Shown here: positions 53,943-62,785 of the stretch, piece after piece
Numbering within the stretch: position 1 is the first letter of the stretch
Layout: every line of letters begins with the position of its first letter
Origin: DASWTL01 sp966250385
GTDB taxonomy: Bacteria; Bacteroidota; Bacteroidia; Sphingobacteriales; Sphingobacteriaceae
Length of the DNA: 64,000 nt
NCBI GenBank assembly: GCA_966250385.1
Contig: CBINHC010000007.1
Coordinates: forward strand, 1-64,000
Direction of reading: 5' to 3'
The notes under the pieces: generated by a model
Told to the model about the DNA's origin: nothing
What the model saw: only the letters and a program-made list of their open reading frames with translations
The model's database searches: none
Position numbers and translations under genes: made by a program

Positions 53943-54098
53943 ATGGATTTGGAAACACCGGCTAAAGAAAAAATTCAGGTTATTCTGAGCGCTGAACCCC
54001 TAAAAGGAATTCAGAGCTGTTTGGTTTGCTGCGAATTTAAGAAGTGCTGCAAGAAATACAAAAAAGGAAAGCGGTGCAAGAACTGCCCTAAAGGCTAG
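53943..54098 (+). CDS. 51-residue Cys/Lys-rich small protein
   Basis: ATG 53943 to TAG 54096-54098 encodes 51 residues. The N-terminal half is ordinary (MDLETPAKEKIQVILSAEPL). The C-terminal half has seven cysteines in the pattern CxxCC-x4-CC-x8-CxxC among many lysines (CLVCCEFKKCCKKYKKGKRC). No signal peptide. The arrangement suggests a small metal-binding (zinc or iron-sulfur) knuckle and perhaps nucleic-acid contact through the lysines. It lies between divergent scoA and the convergent sugar dehydrogenase, whose stop overlaps its own in CTAG. I believe similar tiny proteins exist in Bacteroidota but cannot name a family. Confidence 0.7.
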   Translation: MDLETPAKEKIQVILSAEPLKGIQSCLVCCEFKKCCKKYKKGKRCKNCPKG

Positions 54099-55195
54099 TT
54101 CGCCGGACTGATCACCAGGATCCGGTCATTTCCGTTATCGGTGGAAACAAAGACCCGTCCGTCCGGACTGATACAGATGTCCCTTAAACGGCCATACTCA
54201 TCCTTGAAAAATTCCCGGGGCTGCCCCACCTGGTCCTGATTGCCCGTGAGCGGAAGCTGCACCAGGACACTGTTCTTCAGGACCGCCAGCAACAACGAAT
54301 TCTTCCACTGCGGGATCACGTCCGACTGGTAATAGTCCATCCCCGAGGGGGCGATTGTCGGGGTCCAGCTAAAGAGCGGCTGGTATACGTTCTGCGCGCT
54401 GCAGAAGTCCTGTTCATCCGGTTTGTCGCATTTCCCTTCGACTGCCGGCCAGCCATAATTCCGGCCTTTCTCGATCAGATTGATCTCGTCATCAGTGGAC
54501 GGGCCGTGCTCTGAGCTGAACAGCCTGCCGCCGGCAAACACGAGTCCCTGGGCGTTGCGGTGCCCCAGGGTCCACAGCGGATTTGAACCGATAGGATTGT
54601 CGTCCGGAACGCTGCCGTCCGGACGAACCCGCAGGATCTTCCCGTTGAGGGACGCCGGATCCTGGCTCCGGGAGGTCTGGCCGGCGTCGCCGGTCGAAAT
54701 ATAAAGCAGTTTATCGGGTCCGAAAACGAGCCTTGAGCCGTTGTGAAAACTATTGGCCGCAATATCATCCAGTAGAATTACGGGGTTCGTAAGCGTGCTG
54801 CCGGTGTAATCGTACCGGACCACCTTCTCGGTATAGGTGCCGTTCTTCCGGTAATTGAATACGATAAAGACCTGCGGCGAGGTATTGAAGTCGGGATGCA
54901 GCGCCATACCGAGCAAGCCGCCTTCCCCGGACTCATCACTCTCTTCCACGGTAAAGATCCTCCGGACGTCGCCGGTCTGGGGATTCACCTGGCTGATCCG
55001 GCCGTTCCGTTCCGTCATCCAGATCTGGTTGTCCGGCCCCCAGAGGATCTCCCATGGATGGTACAGCCCTTCGGCCAGTACCCGAACGGATAATCTGGCA
55101 GCGGTGGTATCCGGCCCGGTTCCCCCGGACGCCCTATCTTTGGAACACGAAAAAAGCCCGGCCCCGAGGGTGAGCAGCAGTATCAATATCTTCAT
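54095..55195 (-). CDS. PQQ-type sugar dehydrogenase lipoprotein (GSDH/YliI-like)
   Basis: 366 aa. A lipobox (LFSC, C17) anchors it in the envelope. A six-bladed beta-propeller of the glucose/sorbosone dehydrogenase family follows, with YHPWEILWGPDNQIWMTERNGRI at the first blade and GHRNAQGLVF, FSSEHGPSTDDEINLIEKGRNYGWP in the middle, the latter typical of soluble aldose dehydrogenases. Oxidation of sugars with bound PQQ is expected; no PQQ biosynthesis genes are visible in the window. Monocistronic. Confidence 0.9.
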   Translation of the reverse strand: MKILILLLTLGAGLFSCSKDRASGGTGPDTTAARLSVRVLAEGLYHPWEILWGPDNQIWMTERNGRISQVNPQTGDVRRIFTVEESDESGEGGLLGMALHPDFNTSPQVFIVFNYRKNGTYTEKVVRYDYTGSTLTNPVILLDDIAANSFHNGSRLVFGPDKLLYISTGDAGQTSRSQDPASLNGKILRVRPDGSVPDDNPIGSNPLWTLGHRNAQGLVFAGGRLFSSEHGPSTDDEINLIEKGRNYGWPAVEGKCDKPDEQDFCSAQNVYQPLFSWTPTIAPSGMDYYQSDVIPQWKNSLLLAVLKNSVLVQLPLTGNQDQVGQPREFFKDEYGRLRDICISPDGRVFVSTDNGNDRILVISPAN

Positions 55196-55246
55196 AATCA
55201 GCCATTACCTATTCTGGTAACAGTCTGACAGCGAAGTAGGTTTGAC

Positions 55247-57613
55247 TTAGCGAAGGTGAACATAGGTGATGCCGTCGCCGCCCCGGTCCGGATGCTCGTC
55301 CTCCAGGCGGCTGACTTCCTTGTACTTCCGCAGGTATTCCCGGATCATCCTTCGCAGGATGCCGTCCCCCTTGCCATGAATGATCTTCAGCGTCGGGTAG
55401 CTCATCATGATCGCCTTGTCAAGGTACTTTTCAATTTCATACAGCGCCTCCTCGCCCCGCTTTCCCCGCACGTCCAGTTCAGGCCTGAAATTTGCAATCG
55501 ACTCGGTCATCGCACCGGAATAGGACTTCCGGATCTCCTTGGGAACGCTTTTGTTCGAAATTTTGGTGACCCGGTTGCGCTTAACCACCGAGCGGAGATC
55601 GCCCATGGCCAGGATGACGTTATCCTTGGCCACTTCCATAACCTGCGCAACAGTATCTGATCCGGCCAGCTTCACCCAGTCACCGGTTTTCAGGTCGGTC
55701 GCCTCAGGATCCGCCACTTTCGGCTTTTCGTGCCGGACCTCCACCTTCTTCAGCTCAGTCTGCAGGTTTTGTCGCAGGTCCCGCGTCTTTTCCTTATCGG
55801 CTTTGTGCTCACGGATCTCCGAGATCGTATTTTCAATCAGACGGTTGGCATTCTTGATAATATTCTGCGCCTCGATCCGGGCCTCTTTCAGAATGGCCTT
55901 CTTATTTTCTTCCAGGTAGGCCTTGAGCTTCTCGTTCTCTTCGAGCAGGCCCTTAACCCGCTGTTCCCGCTTCTGGACTTCCACCCGGCTGTCCAGCAGC
56001 TTTTTCTTATCCCGCTCCAGGTCTACCAGGAGCGTATCAACCCGCTTCTGATGTTCCCCGATCTTCCCCTTGGCCGCCTCGATCACAGCCTGCGGCAGTC
56101 CGATCTTCTGGGCGATCTCAAAAGCGTACGAGCTGCCGGGCTTACCCATTTCCAGGATATACATCGGTTGCATGTGACGGTTATCAAACAGCATGGAGGC
56201 ATTCTCCAGGCCCGGGGCCGAATTGGCGAATACCTTCAGGTTGGAGTAGTGCGTGGTGATGACCCCGCGGATTTTCTTTCCGTTCAGCGCTTCCAGCACA
56301 GCCTCCGCGATCGGGCCGCCGAACTGCGGGTCCGTGCCGGTTCCGAACTCATCGATCAGCACCAGCGTCCGGGCATTTGCATGTTCGGTAAAGTACTTAA
56401 TCTTCGAGAGATGCGCACTATAGGTACTCAGGTCACTCTCAATGGACTGATCGTCCCCGATGTCGGCAAAGACCTGTTTGAATATGCCGACCTTCGAATG
56501 CGGGTCTGCAGGTATCAGCAGACCGGCCTGAACCATGACCTGCAGGAGTCCCACCGTCTTCATGGCAACGGATTTTCCGCCGGCGTTCGGACCGGACACC
56601 ACAACGATCCGCTGCTGTTCATTGATCCGGATATTCAGCGGGACCACCGTCTGGTTCTCCTTCTTGAAATTAAGCAGCAGTAGCGGATGCCGGGCATTGA
56701 TCAGATCGACAGATGCATCCTTGATCAGTTCCGGCATCTCCCCTTCAATCTCCAGCGCGAACAGCGCTTTGGCACGCACAAAATCGATCTTCGTGAGCAA
56801 ACCGTGATAGGACAGCAGCAGCGGAACAAACGGCCTCAGTTCGGTCGTCAGCCCGGTCAGGATCCGGATGATCTCGCGGCGCATCTCAAACTCCAGGTCC
56901 CGGACCTGATTGTTCAGCTGGAAAACTTCTTCCGGTTCAATATAAACGGTTTGTCCGGAGGCGGACTGGTCGTGTATGAATCCCTTTACCTTCCGCTTGT
57001 TCTCGGCCAGCAGGGGGATGCATAAGCGGCCGTCCCGGATGGTCAGATTGCCGTCGGCAGTCCAGTTGTTGCTCTGCGCGTTCTTAAAGATCATATCGAT
57101 CTTTTTACGCGCCTCCTGCTCCGCCCTGGCGATAGCCCCGATCAGCTCCTGCAGTTCCCGGGAGGCATTCGGTTTAATACGTCCCTTCGGATCCAGCACC
57201 AGTTCGATCTTGCGAATGATCGGCCATTCCACCGGCAGGTGCTCGAAAAGCGCTTCCAGGTTCGGATACTGCCCCTCACGTTCGTTGAAATAGTTGATCA
57301 CCGAAAAAACGGTATTCAGGGACATCCATACCCGGAAGAACTCGTCTTCCGTCAGAAATGTCCCTTCGATCCGGGCCTTCTCCGCCAGGACCTTGATGTC
57401 ATAGAAATTCTGGAGTGGCAGCGGAGCATCATTCACCAGGATGTTCCGGAACTCGTAGGCCTGCCGCAGAAACTTGTTGATATGATCGAAATTGGACATC
57501 ATCTGGATCCGCTCGACCAGCTGACGCCCCATCGGACTCAGACAATACCCTTTCAGTAATTCCTTGATCTCAGAAAAGCCGAGCTTTTCACTTGCATTCG
57601 GGGGAAAAATCAT
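55247..57613 (-). CDS. mutS2: MutS2 endonuclease/ribosome-rescue ATPase
   Basis: 788 aa, full length. No mismatch-recognition domain. The P-loop GPNAGGKSVAM is near 340-350, Walker B and the D-loop are in TLVLIDEFGTGTDP, and a long coiled coil (about 520-620) follows. A KOW-like linker precedes the C-terminal Smr nuclease domain with LDVRG near 710 and HGKGDG near 746. Relatives split collided ribosomes or block recombination. It overlaps the upstream DUF4296 gene by 4 nt (57610-57613), so translation is coupled. Confidence 0.97.
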   Translation of the reverse strand: MIFPPNASEKLGFSEIKELLKGYCLSPMGRQLVERIQMMSNFDHINKFLRQAYEFRNILVNDAPLPLQNFYDIKVLAEKARIEGTFLTEDEFFRVWMSLNTVFSVINYFNEREGQYPNLEALFEHLPVEWPIIRKIELVLDPKGRIKPNASRELQELIGAIARAEQEARKKIDMIFKNAQSNNWTADGNLTIRDGRLCIPLLAENKRKVKGFIHDQSASGQTVYIEPEEVFQLNNQVRDLEFEMRREIIRILTGLTTELRPFVPLLLSYHGLLTKIDFVRAKALFALEIEGEMPELIKDASVDLINARHPLLLLNFKKENQTVVPLNIRINEQQRIVVVSGPNAGGKSVAMKTVGLLQVMVQAGLLIPADPHSKVGIFKQVFADIGDDQSIESDLSTYSAHLSKIKYFTEHANARTLVLIDEFGTGTDPQFGGPIAEAVLEALNGKKIRGVITTHYSNLKVFANSAPGLENASMLFDNRHMQPMYILEMGKPGSSYAFEIAQKIGLPQAVIEAAKGKIGEHQKRVDTLLVDLERDKKKLLDSRVEVQKREQRVKGLLEENEKLKAYLEENKKAILKEARIEAQNIIKNANRLIENTISEIREHKADKEKTRDLRQNLQTELKKVEVRHEKPKVADPEATDLKTGDWVKLAGSDTVAQVMEVAKDNVILAMGDLRSVVKRNRVTKISNKSVPKEIRKSYSGAMTESIANFRPELDVRGKRGEEALYEIEKYLDKAIMMSYPTLKIIHGKGDGILRRMIREYLRKYKEVSRLEDEHPDRGGDGITYVHLR

Positions 57614-57975
57614 TCTTTCTTAACAGGCTCTTTTTTTTGCTTTTCTTTCAACTCTCGTTGCTGCGTTTCAAGGTTCCTGACTACCTGGTCGTACATCTGG
57701 TTCAGCTCCTTAGGGTGACCACTATAATATTTGAGACTCTTCCGGAACTGTACCGAATCGGTCTGATGCTTCTTGTATACCAGGTTCATGTAATCGGCCA
57801 GAACCTGCTTCATGGAATCAACGTCCATTACCGTGCCACTGTAGGCTTCCACCATGTGAAGGTCGGTCAGGACCGCGATCATCTTTTCACGCTCCAGCAG
57901 CCCTGCAGGGGTCTCCTTCCGGGTGCAGGAAACCAAAAAAATCAATCCCGAAAACAGGGCCAATAGTCGCTTCAT
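57610..57975 (-). CDS. DUF4296 lipoprotein
   Basis: 121 aa. Lipobox FLVSC (C17) marks a lipoprotein; the rest is helical with a Lys/Glu-rich tail (EKQKKEPVKKE). It fits the Bacteroidota-restricted DUF4296, function unknown, beginning with EKMIAVLTDLHMVEAYSG after the lipobox. Its position overlapping mutS2 by 4 nt is suggestive of an operon but not of a shared pathway. Confidence 0.88.
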   Translation of the reverse strand: MKRLLALFSGLIFLVSCTRKETPAGLLEREKMIAVLTDLHMVEAYSGTVMDVDSMKQVLADYMNLVYKKHQTDSVQFRKSLKYYSGHPKELNQMYDQVVRNLETQQRELKEKQKKEPVKKE

Positions 57976-58018
57976 TTGTTACTTTTGCTAAACGATAATA
58001 ATTCAAAAATACACATAA

Positions 58019-58711
58019 ATGAGCATTGCAGCCAATATTTCAGCGATTAAGGAAGAAGTAGAACGCGTTAACGTGAAACTGGTTGCAGTATCCAAGACCA
58101 AGCCCAATGAGGAGATCATGGAGGCGTATGAGGCCGGCCAGCGGGTCTTTGGAGAGAACATGGTGCAGGAGCTGGTGGACAAGTATGAGCAGCTGCCAAA
58201 GGATATTGAATGGCACCTGATCGGACACCTGCAGACCAACAAGGTCAAATACATCGCCCCGTTTATCAGTCTGATCCAGTCGGTGGACAGCCTGAAGCTC
58301 CTCCAGGAGATCAACAAGCAAGCACTGAAAAACGACCGGGTCATCGACTGTCTGCTGCAGGTCGAGATCGCCGATGAGGACACGAAATACGGTCTGGGAT
58401 TCGACGAATTGATCGAACTCCTCCGTTCGGACGAATTCAAAGAGCTGAAAAATGTCCGGATTACCGGCGTCATGGGTATTGCGACCAATACGGAAAACGT
58501 CAAACAGATCCGCGAGGAATTCTATGAGCTGAAGACCCTGTTCTCAGGCATCAGGTCAAGTTTCTTCAGAAAGGACGATTACTTCAGGGAAATCTCCATG
58601 GGCATGTCCGGGGATTACAAGATCGCCATTGAACAGGGAAGCACGATGGTGCGCCTGGGAAGTACGATCTTTGGACAACGGATCATCAAACATTGGAAAG
58701 CCCAGTCTTAA
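58019..58711 (+). CDS. yggS: YggS-family pyridoxal-phosphate homeostasis protein
   Basis: 230 aa single-domain alanine-racemase-like barrel. The PLP lysine is in LVAVSKTKPNEEI; VFGENMVQEL, WHLIGHLQTNKVK and SMGMSGDYKIAIEQGSTMVRLGSTIFG are classic. It buffers PLP and affects amino-acid metabolism; no independent enzymatic activity is established. Divergent from the DUF4296-mutS2 operon, and upstream of the acetyltransferase-lysC operon by 40 bp. Confidence 0.95.
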   Translation: MSIAANISAIKEEVERVNVKLVAVSKTKPNEEIMEAYEAGQRVFGENMVQELVDKYEQLPKDIEWHLIGHLQTNKVKYIAPFISLIQSVDSLKLLQEINKQALKNDRVIDCLLQVEIADEDTKYGLGFDELIELLRSDEFKELKNVRITGVMGIATNTENVKQIREEFYELKTLFSGIRSSFFRKDDYFREISMGMSGDYKIAIEQGSTMVRLGSTIFGQRIIKHWKAQS

Positions 58712-58751
58712 TCCAGCTGATAACCTGACTATTATCTTACTATTATATTGA

Positions 58752-59216
58752 ATGGAAATACACATCCGGACAGCCGTAAAGGAAGACTGTCCCCGACTTT
58801 TGGCCCTGATCAATGAACTGGCCGTCTATGAAAAGGCGCCGGAGGAAGTAACGGTCACCCTGGCCGAATTTGAAGCCGCAGGGTTCGGCGATCAACCGGT
58901 CTGGAAGGCATTTGTAGCCGAGTGCGACGGCGTTGTCCAGGGTTTCGCCCTGTATTACATCCGGTACTCTACCTGGAAAGGCTGCCGCCTGTACCTGGAA
59001 GACTTCCTGGTCACCGAAGAGCTTCGCGGAAAAGGGATAGGCAAACTGCTGTTTGAGCGGATCATTCGTGAGGCAAAGGAAAAGGGCTTCAACGGTATGA
59101 CGTGGCAGGTCCTCGACTGGAACCAGCCGGCGATCAACTTCTACAATAAATACCAGGCCCGCCTGGAAACCGGATGGCTCAACGCATCGCTGGACAAAGA
59201 CCAGATTTCGGCATGA
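58752..59216 (+). CDS. GNAT-family N-acetyltransferase (diamine/polyamine type)
   Basis: 154 aa. The acetyl-CoA pyrophosphate loop is visible as EELRGKGIGKLLFE (about 96-109), preceded by the LYLEDFLVTEE strand. Layout resembles spermidine/spermine or diamine acetyltransferases such as SSAT, including the WQVLDWNQPAINFYNKYQAR ending. Its stop overlaps the start of lysC (ATGA at 59213-59216). Substrate not certain. Confidence 0.9.
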   Translation: MEIHIRTAVKEDCPRLLALINELAVYEKAPEEVTVTLAEFEAAGFGDQPVWKAFVAECDGVVQGFALYYIRYSTWKGCRLYLEDFLVTEELRGKGIGKLLFERIIREAKEKGFNGMTWQVLDWNQPAINFYNKYQARLETGWLNASLDKDQISA

Positions 59217-60481
59217 CAGCGGTGTTCAAATTTGGCGGCGCCTCGGTAAAGGACGCAGCGGGCGTCCGGAACGTCGCCCGTATTGTGGAGCTGCACCGCG
59301 ACCAGAAGCTGCTCATCGTGGTGTCCGCCATGGGCAAGACCACTAATGCCCTTGAAAAGCTGAGCGAAGCTTACTGCATGCAGAACGGAGAGGCCCACCG
59401 GATCCTCACCGAAGTGAAACAGTTTCACCAGGCGATCCTCGATGAGCTCTTCCCTCCCGGCCACCCCGTCCATGACGAGGTAGCCAATGTTTTCGTCGAG
59501 ATCGAATGGATTCTGGAGGACGAGCCGCACCCCGACGAGGACTTCAATTACGACCAGATCGTTTCAGTCGGAGAACTGGTGTCCAGCCGGATCATCAGCA
59601 GCTTTCTGACCGAAGAGGGACTGCAGAACGCCTGGACCGATGCCCGGAGCTATATTCAGACCGATAACACCTACCGGGAAGGAAAGGTCAACTGGGAAAA
59701 GACGGCGGCGCTCATTGGCCGCGGGCTGAAGGCAGACCTGGAGCGGCAGTTCATCGTCACCCAGGGCTTCATCGGGGGCACTTCAGAGAATTTCACCACC
59801 ACGCTCGGCCGGGAGGGCTCCGACTATAGTGCAGCGATCTTTGCCGCATGCCTCGGAGCGCAATCCCTGACCATCTGGAAGGATGTGCCCGGGGTTCTGA
59901 ATGCGGACCCGAAGCTGTTCGCCGAGACAATCAGGTATCCGGAACTCCCCTACTCGGAAGCTATTGAAATGGCCTATTACGGTGCATCGATCATCCATCC
60001 GAAAACCCTTAAGCCGCTGCAGAATGCGGGCATCCCCCTGTATGTCCGACCGTTTTCGGCACCGGATGAGCCCGGGACCGTGGTCACGGAAAGTAATATC
60101 CAGCCGGAGATTCCGGCGGTGATCGTAAAACATAACCAGGTCCTGTTATCGCTATCCGCCAAGGACCTTTCCTTCATCACGGAAGATCACCTGAGCAGCA
60201 TATTCAGCATTTTTGCACAGCTCTCGGTGAAGGTCAACGTCATGCAGATCTCCGCACTGAGTTTCTCTGCCGGCTGTGACTGGAACGAGCGCATCTTCCA
60301 AAAACTGCTTGGGGAACTGGAGAAGGAGTTCCGGATCCGCTACAATACCGGACTGGAACTGATCACCGTTCGTCATTTCCGGCGTGAGCTGCTGAACCGC
60401 CTGTGTGAAGGCAAGACCGTCCTCCTTGAGCAGTTCAGCCGCCACACTGCTCAGCTGGTCGTAAAGGAGGCGGGTCTGTGA
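59213..60481 (+). CDS. lysC: Aspartate kinase
   Basis: 422 aa from ATG 59213 (MTAVFKFGGASV), overlapping the GNAT stop; a frame from 59174 adds 13 unsupported residues. It phosphorylates aspartate, the first step toward lysine, threonine, methionine and diaminopimelate. KFGGAS and TTLGREGSDYSA are the catalytic and substrate loops. The ACT-type regulatory region near the C-terminus (about 310-415) is divergent and short, so feedback control may be unusual. It is monofunctional, without a homoserine dehydrogenase domain. Confidence 0.94.
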   Translation: MTAVFKFGGASVKDAAGVRNVARIVELHRDQKLLIVVSAMGKTTNALEKLSEAYCMQNGEAHRILTEVKQFHQAILDELFPPGHPVHDEVANVFVEIEWILEDEPHPDEDFNYDQIVSVGELVSSRIISSFLTEEGLQNAWTDARSYIQTDNTYREGKVNWEKTAALIGRGLKADLERQFIVTQGFIGGTSENFTTTLGREGSDYSAAIFAACLGAQSLTIWKDVPGVLNADPKLFAETIRYPELPYSEAIEMAYYGASIIHPKTLKPLQNAGIPLYVRPFSAPDEPGTVVTESNIQPEIPAVIVKHNQVLLSLSAKDLSFITEDHLSSIFSIFAQLSVKVNVMQISALSFSAGCDWNERIFQKLLGELEKEFRIRYNTGLELITVRHFRRELLNRLCEGKTVLLEQFSRHTAQLVVKEAGL

Positions 60482-61650
60482 ACCAGGCGATCCTGAAACC
60501 GGAAGTGCAGCAGTTTATCCGGGAAAATCAGGATACGGATCCGGGCGCGATCGCTTTGAAAAAGAGCCCGTTCCCCGAGGTGAGCTCCAGAGAACTCGCT
60601 GAACAGATCGACTCGAAGGCCCGGACCGCCAGGAAACTTCCATTATGGCATGATACCGCGGGGATCTATTTTCCGCCCCGGCTTTCCATTGAACAGGCCT
60701 CGTCGGAAGCTACCGCTGAGTATAAACGATCGCTGATCCGCCCGGGCAGGCTGATCGACCTGACCGGGGGATTCGGGGTGGACACCTACTATTTCTCGAA
60801 AAGCGCCGACGTATGGCATCTGGAGATCAACCCGGAACTTTCCGGCATTTCCAGGCATAATGCGGCCGTACTGGGGGCCTTTAACATTACCTATATTGAG
60901 CAAGACGGCATCGTCTACCTGCAATCCAATCCCCGGCCTTTTGACACGATCTACGCCGACCCGTCCCGAAGGGTAAAGACCAGGAAGGTCTTCCGTCTCT
61001 CGGACTGTGAGCCGGATGTGGTGGCGAATCTGCCGCTGCTGCTGAGCCGGGGTTCCCGCGTCATCATCAAGACCGCCCCCCTGCTCGATATCCGGATGGG
61101 ACTGGAGGAACTCCGGCACGTCCGCGAGATCCATATACTCAGCGTCAAAAATGACTGCAAGGAGCTGCTCTGGATTTTGGAGGACGGATACAGGGGCGAC
61201 CCGCTGATCGTTTGTGCCGCCCTGAATACGCCACAGCAGCTGTTTACCTACCGGTTCACGGAAGAACGCGATATGAAGCTCGCCCGCTTCGCCGCACCGG
61301 GAAGGTTCATTTATGAACCGGATGTGGCCCTGCTGAAGGCGGGCTGCTTTAAGCTGATCACGCAGGCATTCGGCGTCGATAAACTGCATACCAACACCCA
61401 CCTGTATACCTCGGAAAACCTGGTCGAAGATTTCATCGGACGCAAATTCAGGCTCCTGGAGAGCTGGAGCTACAAAGCCTACCAGGCTGCGCGTTCGGTC
61501 AGCCGGGCCAGCGTGATCTGCCGGAACTTTCCGCAGTCACCCGATGAGGTCAGAAAGAAACTTAAGATCCGTGACGGCGGCGATTCCTATCTGCTGTTTA
61601 CAACCGGGCCGCAGGACGAGCTGCTCGTACTGCACTGCCAGCGGGTGTAA
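60478..61650 (+). CDS. Class I SAM methyltransferase with THUMP-like domain
   Basis: 390 aa from GTG 60478, whose GTGA overlaps the lysC stop, the most compact coupling in the window. SAM motif DLTGGFGVD at 94-102, DPSRR at 161-165 replacing the usual NPPY-type motif. The C-terminal part is the THUMP-like domain of the Bacteroidota family. Such proteins are expected to methylate RNA, but no target is established. Position in one operon with an acetyltransferase and aspartate kinase is unexplained. Confidence 0.88.
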   Translation: MNQAILKPEVQQFIRENQDTDPGAIALKKSPFPEVSSRELAEQIDSKARTARKLPLWHDTAGIYFPPRLSIEQASSEATAEYKRSLIRPGRLIDLTGGFGVDTYYFSKSADVWHLEINPELSGISRHNAAVLGAFNITYIEQDGIVYLQSNPRPFDTIYADPSRRVKTRKVFRLSDCEPDVVANLPLLLSRGSRVIIKTAPLLDIRMGLEELRHVREIHILSVKNDCKELLWILEDGYRGDPLIVCAALNTPQQLFTYRFTEERDMKLARFAAPGRFIYEPDVALLKAGCFKLITQAFGVDKLHTNTHLYTSENLVEDFIGRKFRLLESWSYKAYQAARSVSRASVICRNFPQSPDEVRKKLKIRDGGDSYLLFTTGPQDELLVLHCQRV

Positions 61651-61657
61651 AAAAGAA

Positions 61658-61684
61658 AAAGCTTCCGAAAAATCCGAAAGCTTT
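61658..61684 (-). terminator. Weak hairpin terminator of cspA
   Basis: AAAGCTT (61658-61664) and AAGCTTT (61678-61684) form a 7-bp stem with a 13-nt loop; T-rich sequence follows on the minus strand. It lies between the convergent methyltransferase and cspA genes. Confidence 0.5.
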
Positions 61685-61708
61685 CATTTCTTATGGTTTA
61701 TATATTCC

Positions 61709-61906
61709 TTAAACTTTTCTGACCCGTACCGCCTGTAAACCTTTACGGCCTTCTTCTACTTCGTATTCGACATTATCGTTATCACGCAGACCATTCACGC
61801 CGCCTTCTACGTCCTTAAAGTGTACGAAGATGTCCTTGCCATCCTCCTGCACGATAAAACCATACCCTTTTTGGGTGTTGAACCATTTTACTTTTCCAGT
61901 TTTCAT
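61709..61906 (-). CDS. cspA: Cold-shock domain protein
   Basis: 65 aa, one complete cold-shock domain: TGKVKWFNTQKGYGFI holds RNP-1 and DIFVHFKDV holds RNP-2, both with the aromatic residues that stack on single-stranded nucleic acid. RNA chaperone in the cytoplasm. The upstream region (61907-62047) is AT-rich with a possible structured 5' leader, as seen in other cspA genes, but I do not see a specific element. Confidence 0.96.
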   Translation of the reverse strand: MKTGKVKWFNTQKGYGFIVQEDGKDIFVHFKDVEGGVNGLRDNDNVEYEVEEGRKGLQAVRVRKV

Positions 61907-62047
61907 ATTTATAATTAGGGTTTAAAATTCAGCTCCCATCAGCCGTATATTAAGCATTACTGAAAATAAAAATAGTTTTTTAATAACAGAAAGACTTAAA
62001 ACAGTGATTACTACTTACTCAAATATATATAAATACTGTAGTTAAAA

Positions 62048-62081
62048 AAACCACCGGAGATTAAAAAAATTCCGGTGGTTT
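62048..62081 (-). terminator. Rho-independent terminator of the peroxiredoxin gene
   Basis: An 11-bp perfect stem, AAACCACCGGA with TCCGGTGGTTT, around a 12-nt A-rich loop. On the minus strand a run of T (plus-strand A-run 62044-62050) follows, 12 bp beyond the stop of the gene. Confidence 0.93.
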
Positions 62082-62092
62082 CCTTGTTGTTT

Positions 62093-62728
62093 TTAGCGAT
62101 TCGGTTGCGGCGTCATTCGTAAATACGGCTTCACTTCCCGGAATCCTTTCGGAAATTTCGCCGGGATATCTTCCGTTGCGATGGACGGAACAACTACCAC
62201 TTCTTCTCCTTCCTTCCAGTCTGCCGGTGTCGCCACGCTGTAATTGGCAGTCAGCTGGAGTGAATCCAGCACCCGCAGGATCTCGGTGAAATTACGGCCC
62301 GTGGATGCCGGATAGGTAATGATCAGCTTCACGGTCTTGTCAGGGGCGATGATGAACAGGGAACGAACCGTAGCGGTCATAGAGGCATTCGGATGAATCA
62401 TTCCGTAGGCTTCGGAAATTTTCCGGTCCGGATCAGCGATCAGGGGAAAGTTCACCTCCACGTTCTGTGTCTCGTTGATATCCTGAATCCAGCCGTGATG
62501 GCTTTCCACCGGGTCTACGCTCAGCGCAATGATCTTCGTGTTCCGTTTGTCGAATTCCTCCTTCAGCGCAGCGGTCCGGCCCAGCTCCGTGGTACATACC
62601 GGCGTGTAGTCGGCGGGATGCGAAAACAGAACGACCCAGCTGTCACCGACGAATTCATAAAAATCGATTTCTCCCTGCGAGGTCTGTGCCTTAAAATTGG
62701 GTGCGATGTCGCCTAAACGTAAGCTCAT
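62093..62728 (-). CDS. 1-Cys peroxiredoxin (Prx6 type)
   Basis: 211 aa thioredoxin-fold peroxidase. Peroxidatic Cys is C45 in PADYTPVCTTELG. The long C-terminal extension (after about 160) marks the Prx6/1-Cys class, and no resolving Cys is visible. It reduces H2O2 and organic peroxides with an external thiol. A 17-bp inverted repeat lies just upstream of the gene, near its promoter, suggesting redox control. Confidence 0.95.
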   Translation of the reverse strand: MSLRLGDIAPNFKAQTSQGEIDFYEFVGDSWVVLFSHPADYTPVCTTELGRTAALKEEFDKRNTKIIALSVDPVESHHGWIQDINETQNVEVNFPLIADPDRKISEAYGMIHPNASMTATVRSLFIIAPDKTVKLIITYPASTGRNFTEILRVLDSLQLTANYSVATPADWKEGEEVVVVPSIATEDIPAKFPKGFREVKPYLRMTPQPNR

Positions 62729-62755
62729 TTCTCTTTATTTTTTGGTTTAACAATA

Positions 62756-62772
62756 TCTACTAAGTTAGTAGA
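62756..62772. promoter_or_regulatory. 17-bp inverted repeat, candidate operator of the peroxiredoxin gene
   Basis: TCTACTAA, a central G, then TTAGTAGA: eight-base perfect arms, 28 bp upstream of the ATG. On the minus strand TAACTTAG within it resembles the -7 box TAnnTTTG, with a TTG about 19 bp upstream, so a bound protein would occlude the promoter. The half-site TTAGTAGA recurs upstream of the TonB receptor at 10942-10949. Confidence 0.55.
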
Positions 62773-62785
62773 TTAATTTAAAATT

